Below, piece by piece: positions 9,809-19,596 of a stretch of 64,000 nucleotides of DNA. Within the stretch, counting starts at the first letter, position 1. The number at the start of each line of letters is the position of its first letter. The stretch lies in NCBI RefSeq assembly GCF_011290365.1, contig NZ_CP049786.1:2666001-2730000 (forward strand), read 5' to 3'. The notes under the pieces are model-generated. The model searched no databases and was not told the DNA's origin. It saw nothing but the letters and a program-made list of their open reading frames with translations. The position numbers and the translations under genes are program-made. This stretch comes from Leclercia sp. 29361. Lineage in GTDB: Bacteria > Pseudomonadota > Gammaproteobacteria > Enterobacterales > Enterobacteriaceae.

Positions 9809-11743
9809 ATGCTCCAGGACAACCCGCTGCTAGCGCAGCTTAAACAGCAACTGCATTCCCAGACGCCACGTGCTGAAGGGGTGGTAAAAGCCACGGAAAA
9901 AGGCTTTGGCTTCCTTGAAGTCGATGCACAGAAAAGTTACTTCATTCCGCCTCCGCAGATGAAGAAAGTGATGCACGGCGATCGTATTACTGCCGTGATC
10001 CATAGCCAAAAGGATCGTGAATCCGCCGAGCCTGAAGAGCTGATTGAACCCTTCCTGACCCGCTTTGTGGGTAAGGTGCAGCGTAAAGATGACCGTCTGT
10101 CCATCATCCCGGACCATCCCCTGCTGAAAGACGCCATCCCTTGCCGCGCCGAGCGCGGCGTCGAGCATGATTTTAAAGAAGGTGACTGGGCGGTAGCTGA
10201 GATGCGCCGTCACCCTCTGAAGGGCGACCGCGGTTTTTATGCCGAACTGACCCAGTTTATTACCTTTGGCGACGACCACTTCGTGCCATGGTGGGTCACC
10301 CTGGCACGCCATAATCTGGAAAAAGAAGCGCCAGAAGGCGCGGCGACAGAGATGCTGGACGAAGGTCTGGAACGTCGCGATCTCACCGCCCTCAATTTTG
10401 TGACCATCGACAGCGCCAGCACCGAAGATATGGACGATGCGCTGTATGTGGAAGAGCAGGCTGACGGCAAACTGCTGTTAACCGTGGCGATTGCCGATCC
10501 AACGGCCTGGATTGCTGAAGGCACCCCGCTGGATGAGTCTGCCAAAATCCGCGCCTTTACCAACTACCTGCCGGGCTTCAACATCCCGATGCTGCCGCGC
10601 GAACTCTCTGATGACTTGTGCTCCCTGCGCGCCAATGAAGTGCGTCCGGTCCTCGCCTGCCGCATGACCATTGCTGCCGATGGCACCATCGAAGAGAACA
10701 TTGAGTTCTTTGCCGCCACCATCGAGTCGAAAGCCAAACTGGTGTACGACGAGGTGTCTGACTGGCTGGAAAACAGCGGTAGCTGGCAGCCTGCCAGTGA
10801 CGCCATTGCCGAACAGATCCGTCTGTTGCAGCGCGTCTGCCTGAGCCGCAGCGAGTGGCGTAAGACCCATGCGCTGGTGTTCAAGGATCGCCCTGACTAC
10901 CGCTTTATTCTCGGTGAAAAAGGCGAAGTGCTGGATATCGTTGCTGAACCGCGTCGCATTGCTAACCGCATTGTTGAAGAGTCAATGATTGCGGCGAACA
11001 TCTGTGCCGCTCGTGTGCTGCGCGATAAACTCGGTTTCGGCATCTATAACGTGCACACCGGCTTTGACCCGGCAAATAGCGAAACGCTGGCTGCCCTGCT
11101 GAAGACCCACGACGTACACGTTGATCCGCAGGAAGTCCTGACTCTGAACGGCTTCTGCAAGCTGCGTCGTGAGCTGGATGCACAGCCGTCCGGCTTCCTC
11201 GACAGCCGCATTCGCCGTTTCCAGTCTTTCGCTGAGATCAGCACCGAACCGGGCCCGCACTTTGGCCTCGGTCTGGAAGCCTATGCAACCTGGACCTCCC
11301 CGATCCGTAAGTATGGCGATATGGTTAACCACCGCCTGCTGAAAGCGATCGTTAAAGGTGACACCATCGCCCGTCCACAGGACGAAACCACCGTGCAGAT
11401 GGCGGAGCGTCGTCGCCTTAACCGCATGGCGGAGCGCGATGTCGGTGACTGGCTGTATGCCCGCTTCCTGAAAGACAAAGCCGGGACTGATACCCGTTTT
11501 GCGGCCGAGATCATCGATATTAGCCGCGGCGGCATGCGCGTTCGTCTGGTGGATAACGGCGCTGTGGCCTTCATTCCGGCTCCGTTCCTGCACGCCGTGC
11601 GTGATGAACTGGTCTGCAGCCAGGAGAACGGCACCGTTCAGATCAAAGGTGAAGTGGCCTTTAAAGTGACCGAGGTCATTGACGTCACTATCGCTGAAGT
11701 GCGTATGGAAACACGCAGCGTCATCGCCCGCCCAGCCGTCTGA
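9809..11743 (+). CDS. rnb: Exoribonuclease II (RNase II)
   Basis: A 644-residue 3'-5' exoribonuclease, the E. coli length. Order of domains: two N-terminal cold-shock folds, the catalytic RNB domain with the metal-binding stretch [15 protein letters not shown] (about residues 199-213), and a C-terminal S1 domain ending [15 protein letters not shown]. It degrades unstructured mRNA processively. The gene stands alone between yciW and pdeR and ends in a strong terminator. Confidence 0.97.
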   Translation: MLQDNPLLAQLKQQLHSQTPRAEGVVKATEKGFGFLEVDAQKSYFIPPPQMKKVMHGDRITAVIHSQKDRESAEPEELIEPFLTRFVGKVQRKDDRLSIIPDHPLLKDAIPCRAERGVEHDFKEGDWAVAEMRRHPLKGDRGFYAELTQFITFGDDHFVPWWVTLARHNLEKEAPEGAATEMLDEGLERRDLTALNFVTIDSASTEDMDDALYVEEQADGKLLLTVAIADPTAWIAEGTPLDESAKIRAFTNYLPGFNIPMLPRELSDDLCSLRANEVRPVLACRMTIAADGTIEENIEFFAATIESKAKLVYDEVSDWLENSGSWQPASDAIAEQIRLLQRVCLSRSEWRKTHALVFKDRPDYRFILGEKGEVLDIVAEPRRIANRIVEESMIAANICAARVLRDKLGFGIYNVHTGFDPANSETLAALLKTHDVHVDPQEVLTLNGFCKLRRELDAQPSGFLDSRIRRFQSFAEISTEPGPHFGLGLEAYATWTSPIRKYGDMVNHRLLKAIVKGDTIARPQDETTVQMAERRRLNRMAERDVGDWLYARFLKDKAGTDTRFAAEIIDISRGGMRVRLVDNGAVAFIPAPFLHAVRDELVCSQENGTVQIKGEVAFKVTEVIDVTIAEVRMETRSVIARPAV

Positions 11744-11760
11744 TTATTGTCTGCTAAAAA

Positions 11761-11796
11761 GTCGGATTCACCCACCCCGGGTGATCCGACTTTTTT
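11761..11796 (+). terminator. Intrinsic terminator after rnb
   Basis: A long GC-rich hairpin (GTCGGATTCACCC / GGGTGATCCGAC) is followed by six T residues, 17 bases after the rnb stop. The rest of the 323-base gap up to pdeR is AT-rich and must hold the pdeR promoter; no other gene is seen. Confidence 0.9.
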
Positions 11797-12066
11797 ATTA
11801 CCACTAAAACCCATTCTCACTATTTTTACTGACCTTTTCCTCCCACAAATTACAAAAAGCGATCACAATTATTAGCGACGGGCGGGTTCACGCTATGGTG
11901 CATTTGTAGAATATTCATTCGCCTGTATCCTTTTTCGCTATTCTCGTTCTACTATTAAGAATACTGGGAAAAACAATAAGTTTAGCTCGGGGTCACCGCC
12001 GTTTTAACGCGATTAAACCGACTGAAAATGCACAATGTGTGCAATTAAGTGTGCCTGGGAGAGAGC

Positions 12067-14058
12067 ATGATTGACGATCTGGAGCAAAATTTGCTGTTTC
12101 GTTACATGGGCACCCACAGTCCCTGGTGGCGACTGACGGCGGACAGCAATGCTCTGCATCTTGCGGCCAGTGAAAGTGCCGATACGACGCAAGTTGTCGC
12201 GCTCTCCGATGAGCAGGCCAGTCATATTCGCCAGATGACGGTGATCACCTCCAGCATTACCATGACGCTCTCCCTGTACGGAACCGAGGTGCCGGTGCAT
12301 CTGGTGGGCCGTAAAATCACCAAGAAAGAGTGGGCTGGCACCGCCTCCGCCTGGCATGATACCCCCTCCGTTGCCCGCGATCTGGCGCAGGGTTTATCCT
12401 TTGCCGAACAGGTGGTTTCCGAAGCCAACTCGGTGATTGTCATCCTCGACCGGCTCGGCAATATTCAGCGCTTTAACCGCCTGAGCGAAGAGTACACCGG
12501 GATGAAGGAGCAGGAGGTCATCGGCCAGAACGTTTTCAAGCTGTTTATGAGCCGCAGCGAAGCCGCCGCCTCCCGCCGCAATATCAGCGGTTTTTTTCGC
12601 GACGGTAGCTCCTATGAAGTGGAGCGCTGGATCAAAACCCGCAAAGGGCAACGCCTGTTTCTGTTTCGGAATAAATTCGTGCACAGCGGCAGCGGTAAAA
12701 ACGAAATCTTCCTTATCTGTTCCGGGACGGACATCACCGAAGAGCGCCGCGCCCAGGAGCGACTCCGGGTCCTGGCCAATACCGATACCATCACCGGCCT
12801 GCCAAACCGCAATGCCATCCACGATATGATCACCGAAGCGATCGACACGCGCGGCGATACCCAGGTGGGTGTGGTCTATCTTGACCTCGATAATTTCAAA
12901 AAGGTGAATGACGCCTACGGGCATATGTTTGGCGATCAGCTGTTACAGGCCGTGGCGCTGGCGATCCTCAGCTGTCTGGAAGATGGGCAGGTGCTGGCCC
13001 GTCTTGGCGGGGATGAGTTCATCGTGCTGGCCAGTGGCACCTCCCAGGGCGCGCTGGAAGCCATGGCCTCGCGGATCCTGACCCGACTGCGCCAGCCCTT
13101 CCGGATTGGTTTAATCGAAGTCTATACCGGCTGCTCGCTGGGTATCTCTCTCGCCCCGCAGCACGGAACCGACCGTGAAAGCGTGATCCGCAATGCCGAC
13201 ACCGCCATGTACACCGCCAAAGAGAACGGCCGCGGGACGTTCTGCGTCTTCTCCCCGGAGATGAATCAGCGCGTCTTTGAGTACCTGTGGCTGGACACGA
13301 ACCTGCGCAAGGCGCTGGATAACGACCAACTGGTGATCCACTATCAGCCCAAAATTACCTGGCGGGGCGAGGTCAGAACCCTCGAAGCGCTGGTTCGCTG
13401 GCAGTCGCCGGAACGCGGGCTGATCCCGCCGCTGGAGTTTATCTCCTATGCGGAAGAGTCCGGGCTCATCGTACCGCTGGGCCGTTGGGTTATGCTCGAC
13501 GTGGTGCGCCAGATCGCCAAATGGCGTGATAAAGGCATCAACCTGCGGGTAGCGGTCAACGTCTCTGCCCGTCAGTTGGCGGATCAAACCATCTTTAGCG
13601 ATTTGAAACAGGCGTTAAAGGATCTCGACTTTGAGTACTGCCCGGTTGACGTGGAGCTGACGGAAAGCTGCCTGATTGAGAACGAGGAGCTGGCGCTGTC
13701 GGTTATTCAGCAGTTCAGCAAGCTGGGGGCACAGATCCATCTCGACGATTTCGGCACCGGGTATTCGTCACTATCACAGCTGGCCCGCTTCCCCATCGAT
13801 GCCATTAAGCTCGATCAGGCCTTTGTCCGCGATATTCATAAGCAGTCGGTGTCGCAATCGCTGGTGCGCGCGATTGTTGCCGTTGCCCAGGCGCTGAATT
13901 TACAGGTCATTGCCGAAGGGGTGGAGAGTGCGAAAGAAGACGCCTTTCTGACGAAGAATGGCGTCAACGAACGACAGGGTTTTCTGTTTGCTAAGCCCAT
14001 GCCCGCTGTCGCATTCGAGCGATGGTTTAAACGTTACCAGGCACGCAACGCGCGTTAG
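12067..14058 (+). CDS. pdeR: RpfR/PdeR: PAS-GGDEF-EAL cyclic-di-GMP phosphodiesterase
   Basis: A 663-residue cytoplasmic protein. The start [15 protein letters not shown] sits behind GGGAGAGC; an upstream in-frame start adds only six codons. Residues 1 to about 95 match the N-terminal region that in RpfR proteins contacts RpfF. A PAS domain follows (about 110-228), then GGDEF (GGDEF at 314-318), then EAL (EALVRW at 440-445; [10 protein letters not shown] later). E. coli PdeR (Gmr/YciR) degrades c-di-GMP in the curli cascade. In Cronobacter and Burkholderia the orthologue RpfR senses cis-2-dodecenoic acid made by RpfF. Here a likely rpfF is convergent with a four-base overlap of the ends, so an RpfR role is probable. 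Confidence 0.93.
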   Translation: MIDDLEQNLLFRYMGTHSPWWRLTADSNALHLAASESADTTQVVALSDEQASHIRQMTVITSSITMTLSLYGTEVPVHLVGRKITKKEWAGTASAWHDTPSVARDLAQGLSFAEQVVSEANSVIVILDRLGNIQRFNRLSEEYTGMKEQEVIGQNVFKLFMSRSEAAASRRNISGFFRDGSSYEVERWIKTRKGQRLFLFRNKFVHSGSGKNEIFLICSGTDITEERRAQERLRVLANTDTITGLPNRNAIHDMITEAIDTRGDTQVGVVYLDLDNFKKVNDAYGHMFGDQLLQAVALAILSCLEDGQVLARLGGDEFIVLASGTSQGALEAMASRILTRLRQPFRIGLIEVYTGCSLGISLAPQHGTDRESVIRNADTAMYTAKENGRGTFCVFSPEMNQRVFEYLWLDTNLRKALDNDQLVIHYQPKITWRGEVRTLEALVRWQSPERGLIPPLEFISYAEESGLIVPLGRWVMLDVVRQIAKWRDKGINLRVAVNVSARQLADQTIFSDLKQALKDLDFEYCPVDVELTESCLIENEELALSVIQQFSKLGAQIHLDDFGTGYSSLSQLARFPIDAIKLDQAFVRDIHKQSVSQSLVRAIVAVAQALNLQVIAEGVESAKEDAFLTKNGVNERQGFLFAKPMPAVAFERWFKRYQARNAR

Positions 14059-14924
14059 CTGGCTTTACGCAGGCCTGATGCAGTGTGGCGATCCTGAAGC
14101 TGAACCAGCCGCTGCATATAGGCCACGTCCTTCGGCTGCAGGCAGAATGCAGCGTCCACCCAATCTTCCGTGATGTCCATCAGCTCACTGCGCGGCAACT
14201 GTAATACCCGTTGACGGGCGCGCAGCATGGCTCTGACGCCATTCATTTTAGGTTGTAAGGTGTCGATGAAGGTCCGTGTCGCCACGTAGCCTTGACCGGG
14301 TTCGAACAGCACGTCCACCAGCCCCTGCTGCTCATACCACTCCGCCGTGTGTGACTCCCCTTTATAGATTAGCTCCTCTGCCAGTTTCATGCCTGAACGG
14401 CGCGCCACCAGCGAGTAGCCACCCATGCCAGGGAAAAGATTAAAAGCGATCTCCGGAAAGCCTAAGCGCGCATCCCGCTGAGCCAGTAGGAAGTGGTGCG
14501 CCAGCGCGGCCTCAAATCCGCCGCCAAGCGCACTACCCTCCACCATCGACAGGGTGATCGCCCCGGTATCAAAGCCCCGCGACGCCGCATGGACGCAGTC
14601 CACACAGGCGCGAGCATACGCCCGAAGCGCTTCGCGACGACCATTCTCTATGCACTCAACAAAGAAGCGTAAATCCCCGCCGGTGTTGTAGATATCTGGC
14701 ACCAGCGATCCGGTTACCCAAAAATCAACCTCAAACCCGGACTGCCTGACCAGCCACGACAGGTTCATGATCTCCTCAATCAGGGCATGATTGAAGCAAG
14801 GGCGCGGCTGAGCTCGCAGCATCATCCACAGGGTGCGTCTTTCCTCCTCGTAGTAACCGGCGAGTTGGGTGAATCGTACAGAATCAGTAAACAGTTTACA
14901 GGTAGCCTGATTGATAATTGTCAT
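14055..14924 (-). CDS. rpfF: RpfF-like DSF/BDSF signal synthase (crotonase fold)
   Basis: A 289-residue crotonase-superfamily protein, the length of Xanthomonas RpfF. Stretches shared with RpfF include the GGDL loop (82-85), [11 protein letters not shown] with Glu138, and [16 protein letters not shown] with Glu158. These are the two glutamates, 20 residues apart, that RpfF uses for dehydration and thioester cleavage of 3-hydroxyacyl-ACP to make cis-2-unsaturated fatty acid signals. Ordinary enoyl-CoA hydratases lack the [10 protein letters not shown] context. It is convergent with pdeR, whose product is the known partner/receptor type, and is absent from this position in E. coli K-12. The leader holds a striking inverted repeat. 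Confidence 0.88.
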   Translation of the reverse strand: MTIINQATCKLFTDSVRFTQLAGYYEEERRTLWMMLRAQPRPCFNHALIEEIMNLSWLVRQSGFEVDFWVTGSLVPDIYNTGGDLRFFVECIENGRREALRAYARACVDCVHAASRGFDTGAITLSMVEGSALGGGFEAALAHHFLLAQRDARLGFPEIAFNLFPGMGGYSLVARRSGMKLAEELIYKGESHTAEWYEQQGLVDVLFEPGQGYVATRTFIDTLQPKMNGVRAMLRARQRVLQLPRSELMDITEDWVDAAFCLQPKDVAYMQRLVQLQDRHTASGLRKAS

Positions 14925-14971
14925 AGTCTAATTCCTCATAGAAAAAAGCGCCTTGCGCGCAGAATTAGACT
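14925..14971 (-). promoter_or_regulatory. Inverted repeat in the rpfF leader, possible translation-control hairpin
   Basis: The ten-base arms AGTCTAATTC (14925-14934) and GAATTAGACT (14962-14971) are perfect inverted repeats separated by 27 bases. One arm lies directly between the rpfF Shine-Dalgarno (GAGG) and its ATG, so a folded leader RNA would bury the ribosome-binding region. The loop itself contains a smaller GCGC/GCGC pair. It could instead be a dyad operator. The function is inferred. Confidence 0.55.
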
Positions 14972-15026
14972 AATCCACTACTAAAGTCCTCTGTATAAAG
15001 AAGTACGAAAATATCACTACCATTAA

Positions 15027-15050
15027 TGTGCTTTCGTTAGCACACTTTTT
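15027..15050 (+). terminator. Terminator-like hairpin upstream of yciZ
   Basis: TGTGCT-TTCGTT-AGCACA followed by CTTTTTCCC forms a short stem with a T tail, about 70 bases before yciZ. No gene ends just before it on this strand, so it may attenuate a yciZ leader transcript or be fortuitous. Confidence 0.35.
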
Positions 15051-15116
15051 CCCTTCTCTTTTGCCTTCAATTTCTGCATCATTGAATTTATTCACTTTTC
15101 ATTTAGGGATGAGATT

Positions 15117-15299
15117 ATGTCTGATATCGATGCACTGAAAGTTGCCCAACGTATTGATACTGTGCTGGATATTCTGGTTGCAGGTGATGTGAACTCTGCT
15201 CTGCGTAATCTCGAGATATTAAAATCAGAATTACTGACTCAGGCGGGCACGCAGAAAAACGGCGATGCAGCACAGCCTAAATCGCCGTGGGAAGTTTAA
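15117..15299 (+). CDS. yciZ: YciZ, UPF0509 family small protein
   Basis: A 60-residue cytoplasmic protein of unknown function, beginning [20 protein letters not shown] and ending KSPWEV. It strongly resembles E. coli YciZ and lies in the same place, between pdeR and yciT. It is acidic in its N-terminal helix and has no cysteine or membrane segment. The ATG is preceded by AGGGATGAGATT. Confidence 0.85.
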   Translation: MSDIDALKVAQRIDTVLDILVAGDVNSALRNLEILKSELLTQAGTQKNGDAAQPKSPWEV

Positions 15300-15367
15300 G
15301 GGTCGCAGCAGCCCACATGGTAATGTCAGTTTTCAACTAACGGCTCTGCCGTTTTAATATGGATGCT

Positions 15368-16123
15368 ATGAATTCCCGACAACAAATAATATTACAGATG
15401 GTGATCGACACGGGTCGCATGAGCGTCGTTGATCTGGCTAAAAGCACCGGCGTATCAGAAGTCACCATCCGCCAGGACCTCAATCTTCTGGAAAAGATGA
15501 GTTATCTGCGCCGCGCACATGGCTATGCCGTGCCGCTGGACAGCGAAGATGTCGAAACGCGCATGATGAACAACTACGCCCTGAAACGTGAACTGGCAGA
15601 GTTTGCCGCTTCTCTGGTCAACAATGGCGAAACGGTGTTTATCGAAAATGGCAGTTGTAATGCCCTGCTGGCGCGAACGCTGGCTGAACAGAAAGAGGAC
15701 GTGACCATCGTGACGGTGAGCAGCTACATTGCTCATCTCCTGAAAGAGACGCGCAGCGAAGTCATTTTGTTGGGCGGTATCTATCAGAAAAAAAGCGAAA
15801 GCATGGTTGGCCCACTGACGCGTCAGTATGTTCAGCAGGTGCATTTCAGCAAGGCTTTTATCGGTATTGATGGCTGGCAGCCGGAGACTGGTTTTACCGG
15901 GCGGGACATGATGCGTTCTGACGTGGTTAACGCGGTACTTGAGAAAGGCGCTGAGGCCATTGTGCTGACCGACAGCACCAAGTTTGGCGCAGTGCATCCC
16001 TACACGATGGGCCCTGTCTCCCGCTTCAATCGGGTGATCACTGACGAGGGCATCAAAGCGACCCACAGCGAGAAGCTACAGCAAGAAGGCCTGATCGTCG
16101 ATATCGTCAAAAAACCGGCCTGA
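15368..16123 (+). CDS. yciT: DeoR-family transcriptional regulator YciT
   Basis: A 251-residue DeoR-type repressor from [10 protein letters not shown]; an ATG three codons upstream (15359) is the alternative, and neither has a strong Shine-Dalgarno. The N-terminal helix-turn-helix is at about residues 18-45 ([15 protein letters not shown]). The sugar-phosphate-sensing DeoRC domain follows, with GENG-like phosphate-binding elements ([15 protein letters not shown]) and the family end motif VLTDSTKFG. In E. coli it has been linked to osmotic-stress genes, and osmB follows. The ligand is unknown. Confidence 0.87.
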   Translation: MNSRQQIILQMVIDTGRMSVVDLAKSTGVSEVTIRQDLNLLEKMSYLRRAHGYAVPLDSEDVETRMMNNYALKRELAEFAASLVNNGETVFIENGSCNALLARTLAEQKEDVTIVTVSSYIAHLLKETRSEVILLGGIYQKKSESMVGPLTRQYVQQVHFSKAFIGIDGWQPETGFTGRDMMRSDVVNAVLEKGAEAIVLTDSTKFGAVHPYTMGPVSRFNRVITDEGIKATHSEKLQQEGLIVDIVKKPA

Positions 16124-16133
16124 CTCTCCTCTA

Positions 16134-16157
16134 CGCCCGCCTCGTCGGGCGTTTTTT
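16134..16157 (+). terminator. Intrinsic terminator after yciT
   Basis: A CGCCCG / CGGGCG stem with a six-base loop is followed by six T residues, eleven bases after the yciT stop. Confidence 0.88.
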
Positions 16158-16171
16158 CTGCCCTTTCGCTC

Positions 16172-16185
16172 TGAGATTATTCTGA
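16172..16185 (+). promoter_or_regulatory. Possible RcsB box upstream of osmB
   Basis: TGAGATTATTCTGA matches the Rcs box TAAGAATATTCCTA at 10 of 14 positions. E. coli osmB is controlled by RcsB and RpoS, so the site is plausible. It lies about 200 bases upstream of osmB, and the transcription start was not located. Confidence 0.4.
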
Positions 16186-16384
16186 CGCAGCCTTTAAGAC
16201 TATTTACCTGTCGGATCAGTGATAAAGACGTAAAATTATTGTTAGCGATATAACAGGAAGTAACTATCACCTGCGTGATTTTGTAACGCCTGCGCAATCA
16301 AGTTTCATGGAAAACTGGCTTAAGAGTTTTACACTTATTTAAGCAGAGCTATTTCCGTGGATCACTATTTCAGGAGAATGAGTT

Positions 16385-16600
16385 ATGTCTATTAACAGCA
16401 AAAAATTATCCGCTGCTATGCTGGCTGTCACGCTGGCGTTATCACTAAGCGCATGCTCCGGCATGAGCAGACAAGATCGTAATACCGCGATTGGTGCGGG
16501 TGCAGGCGCAATCGGTGGTTCCGTCTTAACAGACGGTAGCACGCTGGGTACCCTGGGTGGTGCTGCAGTGGGTGGTATCATCGGTCACCAGGTTAAATAA
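16385..16600 (+). CDS. osmB: Osmotically inducible lipoprotein OsmB
   Basis: A 71-residue lipoprotein. The signal peptide ends in lipobox LSAC with the lipidated Cys at about residue 24. The mature part is a glycine-zipper domain (AIGAGAGAIGG, TLGGAAVGGIIG) of the kind that inserts in membranes. Position and sequence match E. coli OsmB, which is induced by high osmolarity and in stationary phase. The Shine-Dalgarno AGGAGAATGAGTT sets the start. Confidence 0.95.
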   Translation: MSINSKKLSAAMLAVTLALSLSACSGMSRQDRNTAIGAGAGAIGGSVLTDGSTLGTLGGAAVGGIIGHQVK

Positions 16601-16668
16601 CTTACAGATTACCACCGCAGTCATTTGATACCGCCCTGTTGTTTCTGGCGCTATCTCAAAATAAAAAC

Positions 16669-16699
16669 AATAAGCCACGGTCTCGACCGTGGCTTATTT
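16669..16699. terminator. Bidirectional terminator between osmB and yciH
   Basis: A near-perfect 12-base-pair stem (AATAAGCCACGG / CCGTGGCTTATT) has A- and T-rich flanks on both sides and lies between convergent osmB and yciH. Confidence 0.85.
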
Positions 16700-16713
16700 G
16701 TTTCTGCTAAGCA

Positions 16714-17040
16714 TTAACCGCCCGCTAATTTCACTTTCATCCCTTTTGCTTCCAGCAGGGATTTAATCAGATCCCGCTTATCGCCCTGGATCTCAATCAC
16801 GCCATCTTTAACCGATCCGCCGCAGCCGCACTTTTTCTTCAACTCGGCGGCAATGGCTGTCAGGGTGGCATCGTCGGCATCAATGCCGCTCACCAGGCAA
16901 ACGCCCTTCCCTTTGCGTCCGCTGGTCTGACGTTGAATGCGCACAATGCCGTCGCCTTTCGGGCGCTCAGCTTCCACCTTCGGTTCATCGATGCGCCCGG
17001 TGTCGGTTGAATAGACCAGGCGGCTGTTGGTATCGCGCAT
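16714..17040 (-). CDS. yciH: YciH, SUI1/eIF1-family translation factor
   Basis: A 108-residue SUI1-domain protein related to eukaryotic eIF1. The core is VRIQRQTSGRKGKGVCLVSGI and the KKKCGCGGSVKDGVIEIQGD loop. E. coli YciH can influence start-site fidelity in vitro and has been linked to stress-related control of translation; its normal role is unclear. The start overlaps the pyrF stop by one base (TAATG), so it is translationally coupled to pyrF, as in E. coli. Confidence 0.93.
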   Translation of the reverse strand: MRDTNSRLVYSTDTGRIDEPKVEAERPKGDGIVRIQRQTSGRKGKGVCLVSGIDADDATLTAIAAELKKKCGCGGSVKDGVIEIQGDKRDLIKSLLEAKGMKVKLAGG

Positions 17041-17777
17041 TAAACCCCCTTGTGAAGCGATGCGTTGATGGCTTTCAGGGTCTGAGCCGGATCCGCAGAC
17101 TGGGTCACCGGACGACCAATAACCATATAGTCTACGCCCGCTGCCAGCGCCTGCTCCGGGGTCATAATGCGGCGCTGATCGCCGGCATCGCTGCCCTGAG
17201 GACGAATGCCTGGCGTGACCAGCTTAAAGTCCTGACCGATAGCACTTTTGAAGCGCACCGCTTCCTGAGCAGAGCACACCACACCGTCCAGCCCGCAGGA
17301 ATGGGTCAGCCGCGCCAGGCGCTCGGCATGCTCAGCCGGTGACAGGGTCACGCCGAGATCCAGCAGGTCGCTGGCTTCCATGCTGGTCAGCACGGTGACG
17401 GCAATCAGCAAGGGGGCGTCTTTGCCAAACGGCAGCAAGGCTACCCGGGCGGCTGTCATCATCCGTGCCCCACCTGAAGCATGGACGTTCACCATCCAGA
17501 CGCCCAGCTCGGCCGCCGCGGTTACCGCATGGGCCGTAGTGTTAGGAATATCGTGGAATTTTAGATCCAGAAAGATATCAAAGCCGCGCTGCTGCATGTC
17601 ACGCACGATTTGCGGGCCAAAGAGCGTGAACATCTCTTTGCCGATTTTCAGGCGGCAGTCGCGCGGGTCAATAAGATCAACGAACGCAAGCGCGTTATCG
17701 CGATTGTTGTAATCCAGAGCGACAACAACAGGAGATTCAGTACCTGCGCGGGAAGAAGAGGGAGCTACAGACGTCAT
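17040..17777 (-). CDS. pyrF: Orotidine 5'-phosphate decarboxylase PyrF
   Basis: A 245-residue enzyme of the last step of UMP synthesis. The active-site lysine/aspartate array is visible as [12 protein letters not shown] (about residues 69-80), with DYNNRDNA near the N-terminus and the phosphate-binding [16 protein letters not shown] and VIGRPVT at the C-terminal side. It forms a two-gene unit with yciH. Confidence 0.96.
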   Translation of the reverse strand: MTSVAPSSSRAGTESPVVVALDYNNRDNALAFVDLIDPRDCRLKIGKEMFTLFGPQIVRDMQQRGFDIFLDLKFHDIPNTTAHAVTAAAELGVWMVNVHASGGARMMTAARVALLPFGKDAPLLIAVTVLTSMEASDLLDLGVTLSPAEHAERLARLTHSCGLDGVVCSAQEAVRFKSAIGQDFKLVTPGIRPQGSDAGDQRRIMTPEQALAAGVDYMVIGRPVTQSADPAQTLKAINASLHKGV

Positions 17778-17960
17778 GACCGGACCTTCTCGTCGATGGG
17801 CGCCGCATCGGCGCGGGAATGATAAACGGCGTGCATTCTACCTGTGCCTCGCTGAAATTAACAGGTTCCATTTCCATTCCTGCCAGACCGCAGCGCGCAC
17901 CGACCAGCCTGGATGCCAGACTTAGAGTATGTTGTAACTAAAATGAGATTTTTTTAAAAA

Positions 17961-19130
17961 TTACTGCCCATCGAGGCCGCGAATCGGCTTGATGGTGGAC
18001 CAGGCGCGGCAGGACGGACAGTGCCAGTACAGCGTATAGGCGGTAAAACCGCACTTCTGGCAGCGGTAGCGCGGCTTACTGCGGATCTGCTCGCCGACCA
18101 TGTCACGCAGCACCATCAGACTCTCTTTAGCACGCCCCTCTTCTGCATCGTGCAGGTGATAATCCATCAGCTTGTGGAAGACGCGCATGGTGGGATGACG
18201 CTGCAGCTGACGCGTGATGTAGACCTGCGCCGTGTCACTGCCTTCATGCTCCTGGACGACATCCGCCAGCATCAGCTCCGCATACGCCCCGGTGTTCTCT
18301 TCCACGCAGCGGCGCAGGAAAGCAACCCACTCTTCGGCCATACCCAGTTGCTGATAGCAGGTTTGCAGCATCTCCAGAGTTTCGCTGACCAACTCTTTAT
18401 CCTGCTCGATGACCCGTAGCAAGCTTTCTACCGCTTTCTGATAATCGCCTTTCGCCATGTACACGCGCCCCATCATGATGGAGACGCGCGCGCTGCTACG
18501 ATCGGCGGCAGCGCCTTTCCTGAGCAGCGCCATGGCTTTATCCATGTCTTCATTGCCCATCTGCTGGAGAGCCAGTTCGCAATAGAAATGGGCAATTTCG
18601 ACGCGCTGTTTGTCTTTACCCAGCTTCACCAGACGTTCCGCAACGTCGATCGCCTTCTGCCACTCGCTGGTGGCCTGGTAAATCTGCAGGAGTTGTTGCA
18701 GGGCGCTGATGCGAAAATCGGTTTCGTCCACCAGCTGGTTAAACATCTCTTCGGCGCGATCGTACAACCCGGCCGCCATATAGTCGCGACCCAGCTGTTG
18801 TACGGCCAGCAGACGCTGCTCATAGGTTAATGAGGCGCTTTCCATTAAGGTCTGGTGAATGCGAATGGCGCGGTCAACTTCACCGCGGGAACGGAACAGA
18901 TTGCCGAGAGTAAGATGGGCCTCAACGGTGCCGGTATCCTCTTTCAACATCTCGAGGAACAGGTCGACCGCTTTGTCCTGTTGGTTGCTCAGAAGGAAGT
19001 TAACCCCGGCAACGTAGTCGCGTGACAGGCGGTTAGCTTCATCCTGTTTTGTTTGTTGCGCACTTCTGCGGCCCATATACCAGCCATAGGCTGCGGCTAC
19101 AGGCAAAAGCAGAAACAACAACTCCAGCAT
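17961..19130 (-). CDS. lapB: Lipopolysaccharide assembly protein B (LapB/YciM)
   Basis: A 389-residue inner-membrane-anchored protein, the E. coli length. One N-terminal helix (about residues 2-18) is followed by TPR repeats across most of the protein. A C-terminal rubredoxin-like zinc domain has CQKCGF and CPSC pairs. LapB delivers LpxC to FtsH and so sets the LPS/phospholipid balance. It lies six bases downstream of lapA, in the usual lapAB pair. Confidence 0.96.
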   Translation of the reverse strand: MLELLFLLLPVAAAYGWYMGRRSAQQTKQDEANRLSRDYVAGVNFLLSNQQDKAVDLFLEMLKEDTGTVEAHLTLGNLFRSRGEVDRAIRIHQTLMESASLTYEQRLLAVQQLGRDYMAAGLYDRAEEMFNQLVDETDFRISALQQLLQIYQATSEWQKAIDVAERLVKLGKDKQRVEIAHFYCELALQQMGNEDMDKAMALLRKGAAADRSSARVSIMMGRVYMAKGDYQKAVESLLRVIEQDKELVSETLEMLQTCYQQLGMAEEWVAFLRRCVEENTGAYAELMLADVVQEHEGSDTAQVYITRQLQRHPTMRVFHKLMDYHLHDAEEGRAKESLMVLRDMVGEQIRSKPRYRCQKCGFTAYTLYWHCPSCRAWSTIKPIRGLDGQ

Positions 19131-19136
19131 CTTTGA

Positions 19137-19445
19137 TTATTCCTTCGCTACCGGCACACCTGAACTCACCGGAACGTCGGTCGTGGGCGCAATCTGGTAT
19201 TCAAGACGTTTAATTTTACGTTCAGCACGGGCAAGTGAAACCCGAACTTTCAGCCAGAACAGGCCGCAAATAAGCCAGCCGATCGCAAACCCGGCCGCAA
19301 AGAGTACCGCCAGCAGGCTGGAAATCCGATATTCGCCTTGCGCCAGCAGATAATTAAAGGTTACCTGTTGATCGTTTTGCGCACCCAATGTGACGGAAAT
19401 GACGAAAATCGCCAATACCAGTAAGAAAATGAGTAAATATTTCAC
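19137..19445 (-). CDS. lapA: Lipopolysaccharide assembly protein A (LapA/YciS)
   Basis: A 102-residue protein with two membrane helices (about residues 2-20 and 40-65) and a basic coiled-coil-like tail (LARAERKIKRLEYQ). It is the DUF1049 family partner of LapB. The order and near-contiguity with lapB match E. coli, where the pair is part of the LPS homeostasis and heat-shock response. Confidence 0.94.
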   Translation of the reverse strand: MKYLLIFLLVLAIFVISVTLGAQNDQQVTFNYLLAQGEYRISSLLAVLFAAGFAIGWLICGLFWLKVRVSLARAERKIKRLEYQIAPTTDVPVSSGVPVAKE

Positions 19446-19596
19446 ATTACTTCCCGTTATGTGGTTTGAGCGAATAAAGAGTGTTCAACATCGCGTAGCC
19501 AGCCTTATAAACTACCATTTTAAGGACGGGCGCGAAACGGAAAAAGCATCGCGCCACGGTGAGATCTGCGGCTAAATATGAGAATTTCAACCGCTG

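Noticed and set aside
14055..14924. Ordinary enoyl-CoA hydratase for beta-oxidation
   Set aside because: The RpfF-specific context, the 20-residue glutamate spacing, and the pdeR neighbour fit RpfF much better; no other beta-oxidation gene is nearby.
16339..16581. Proline-rich frame opposite osmB
   Set aside because: Antisense of the glycine-zipper coding region of osmB.
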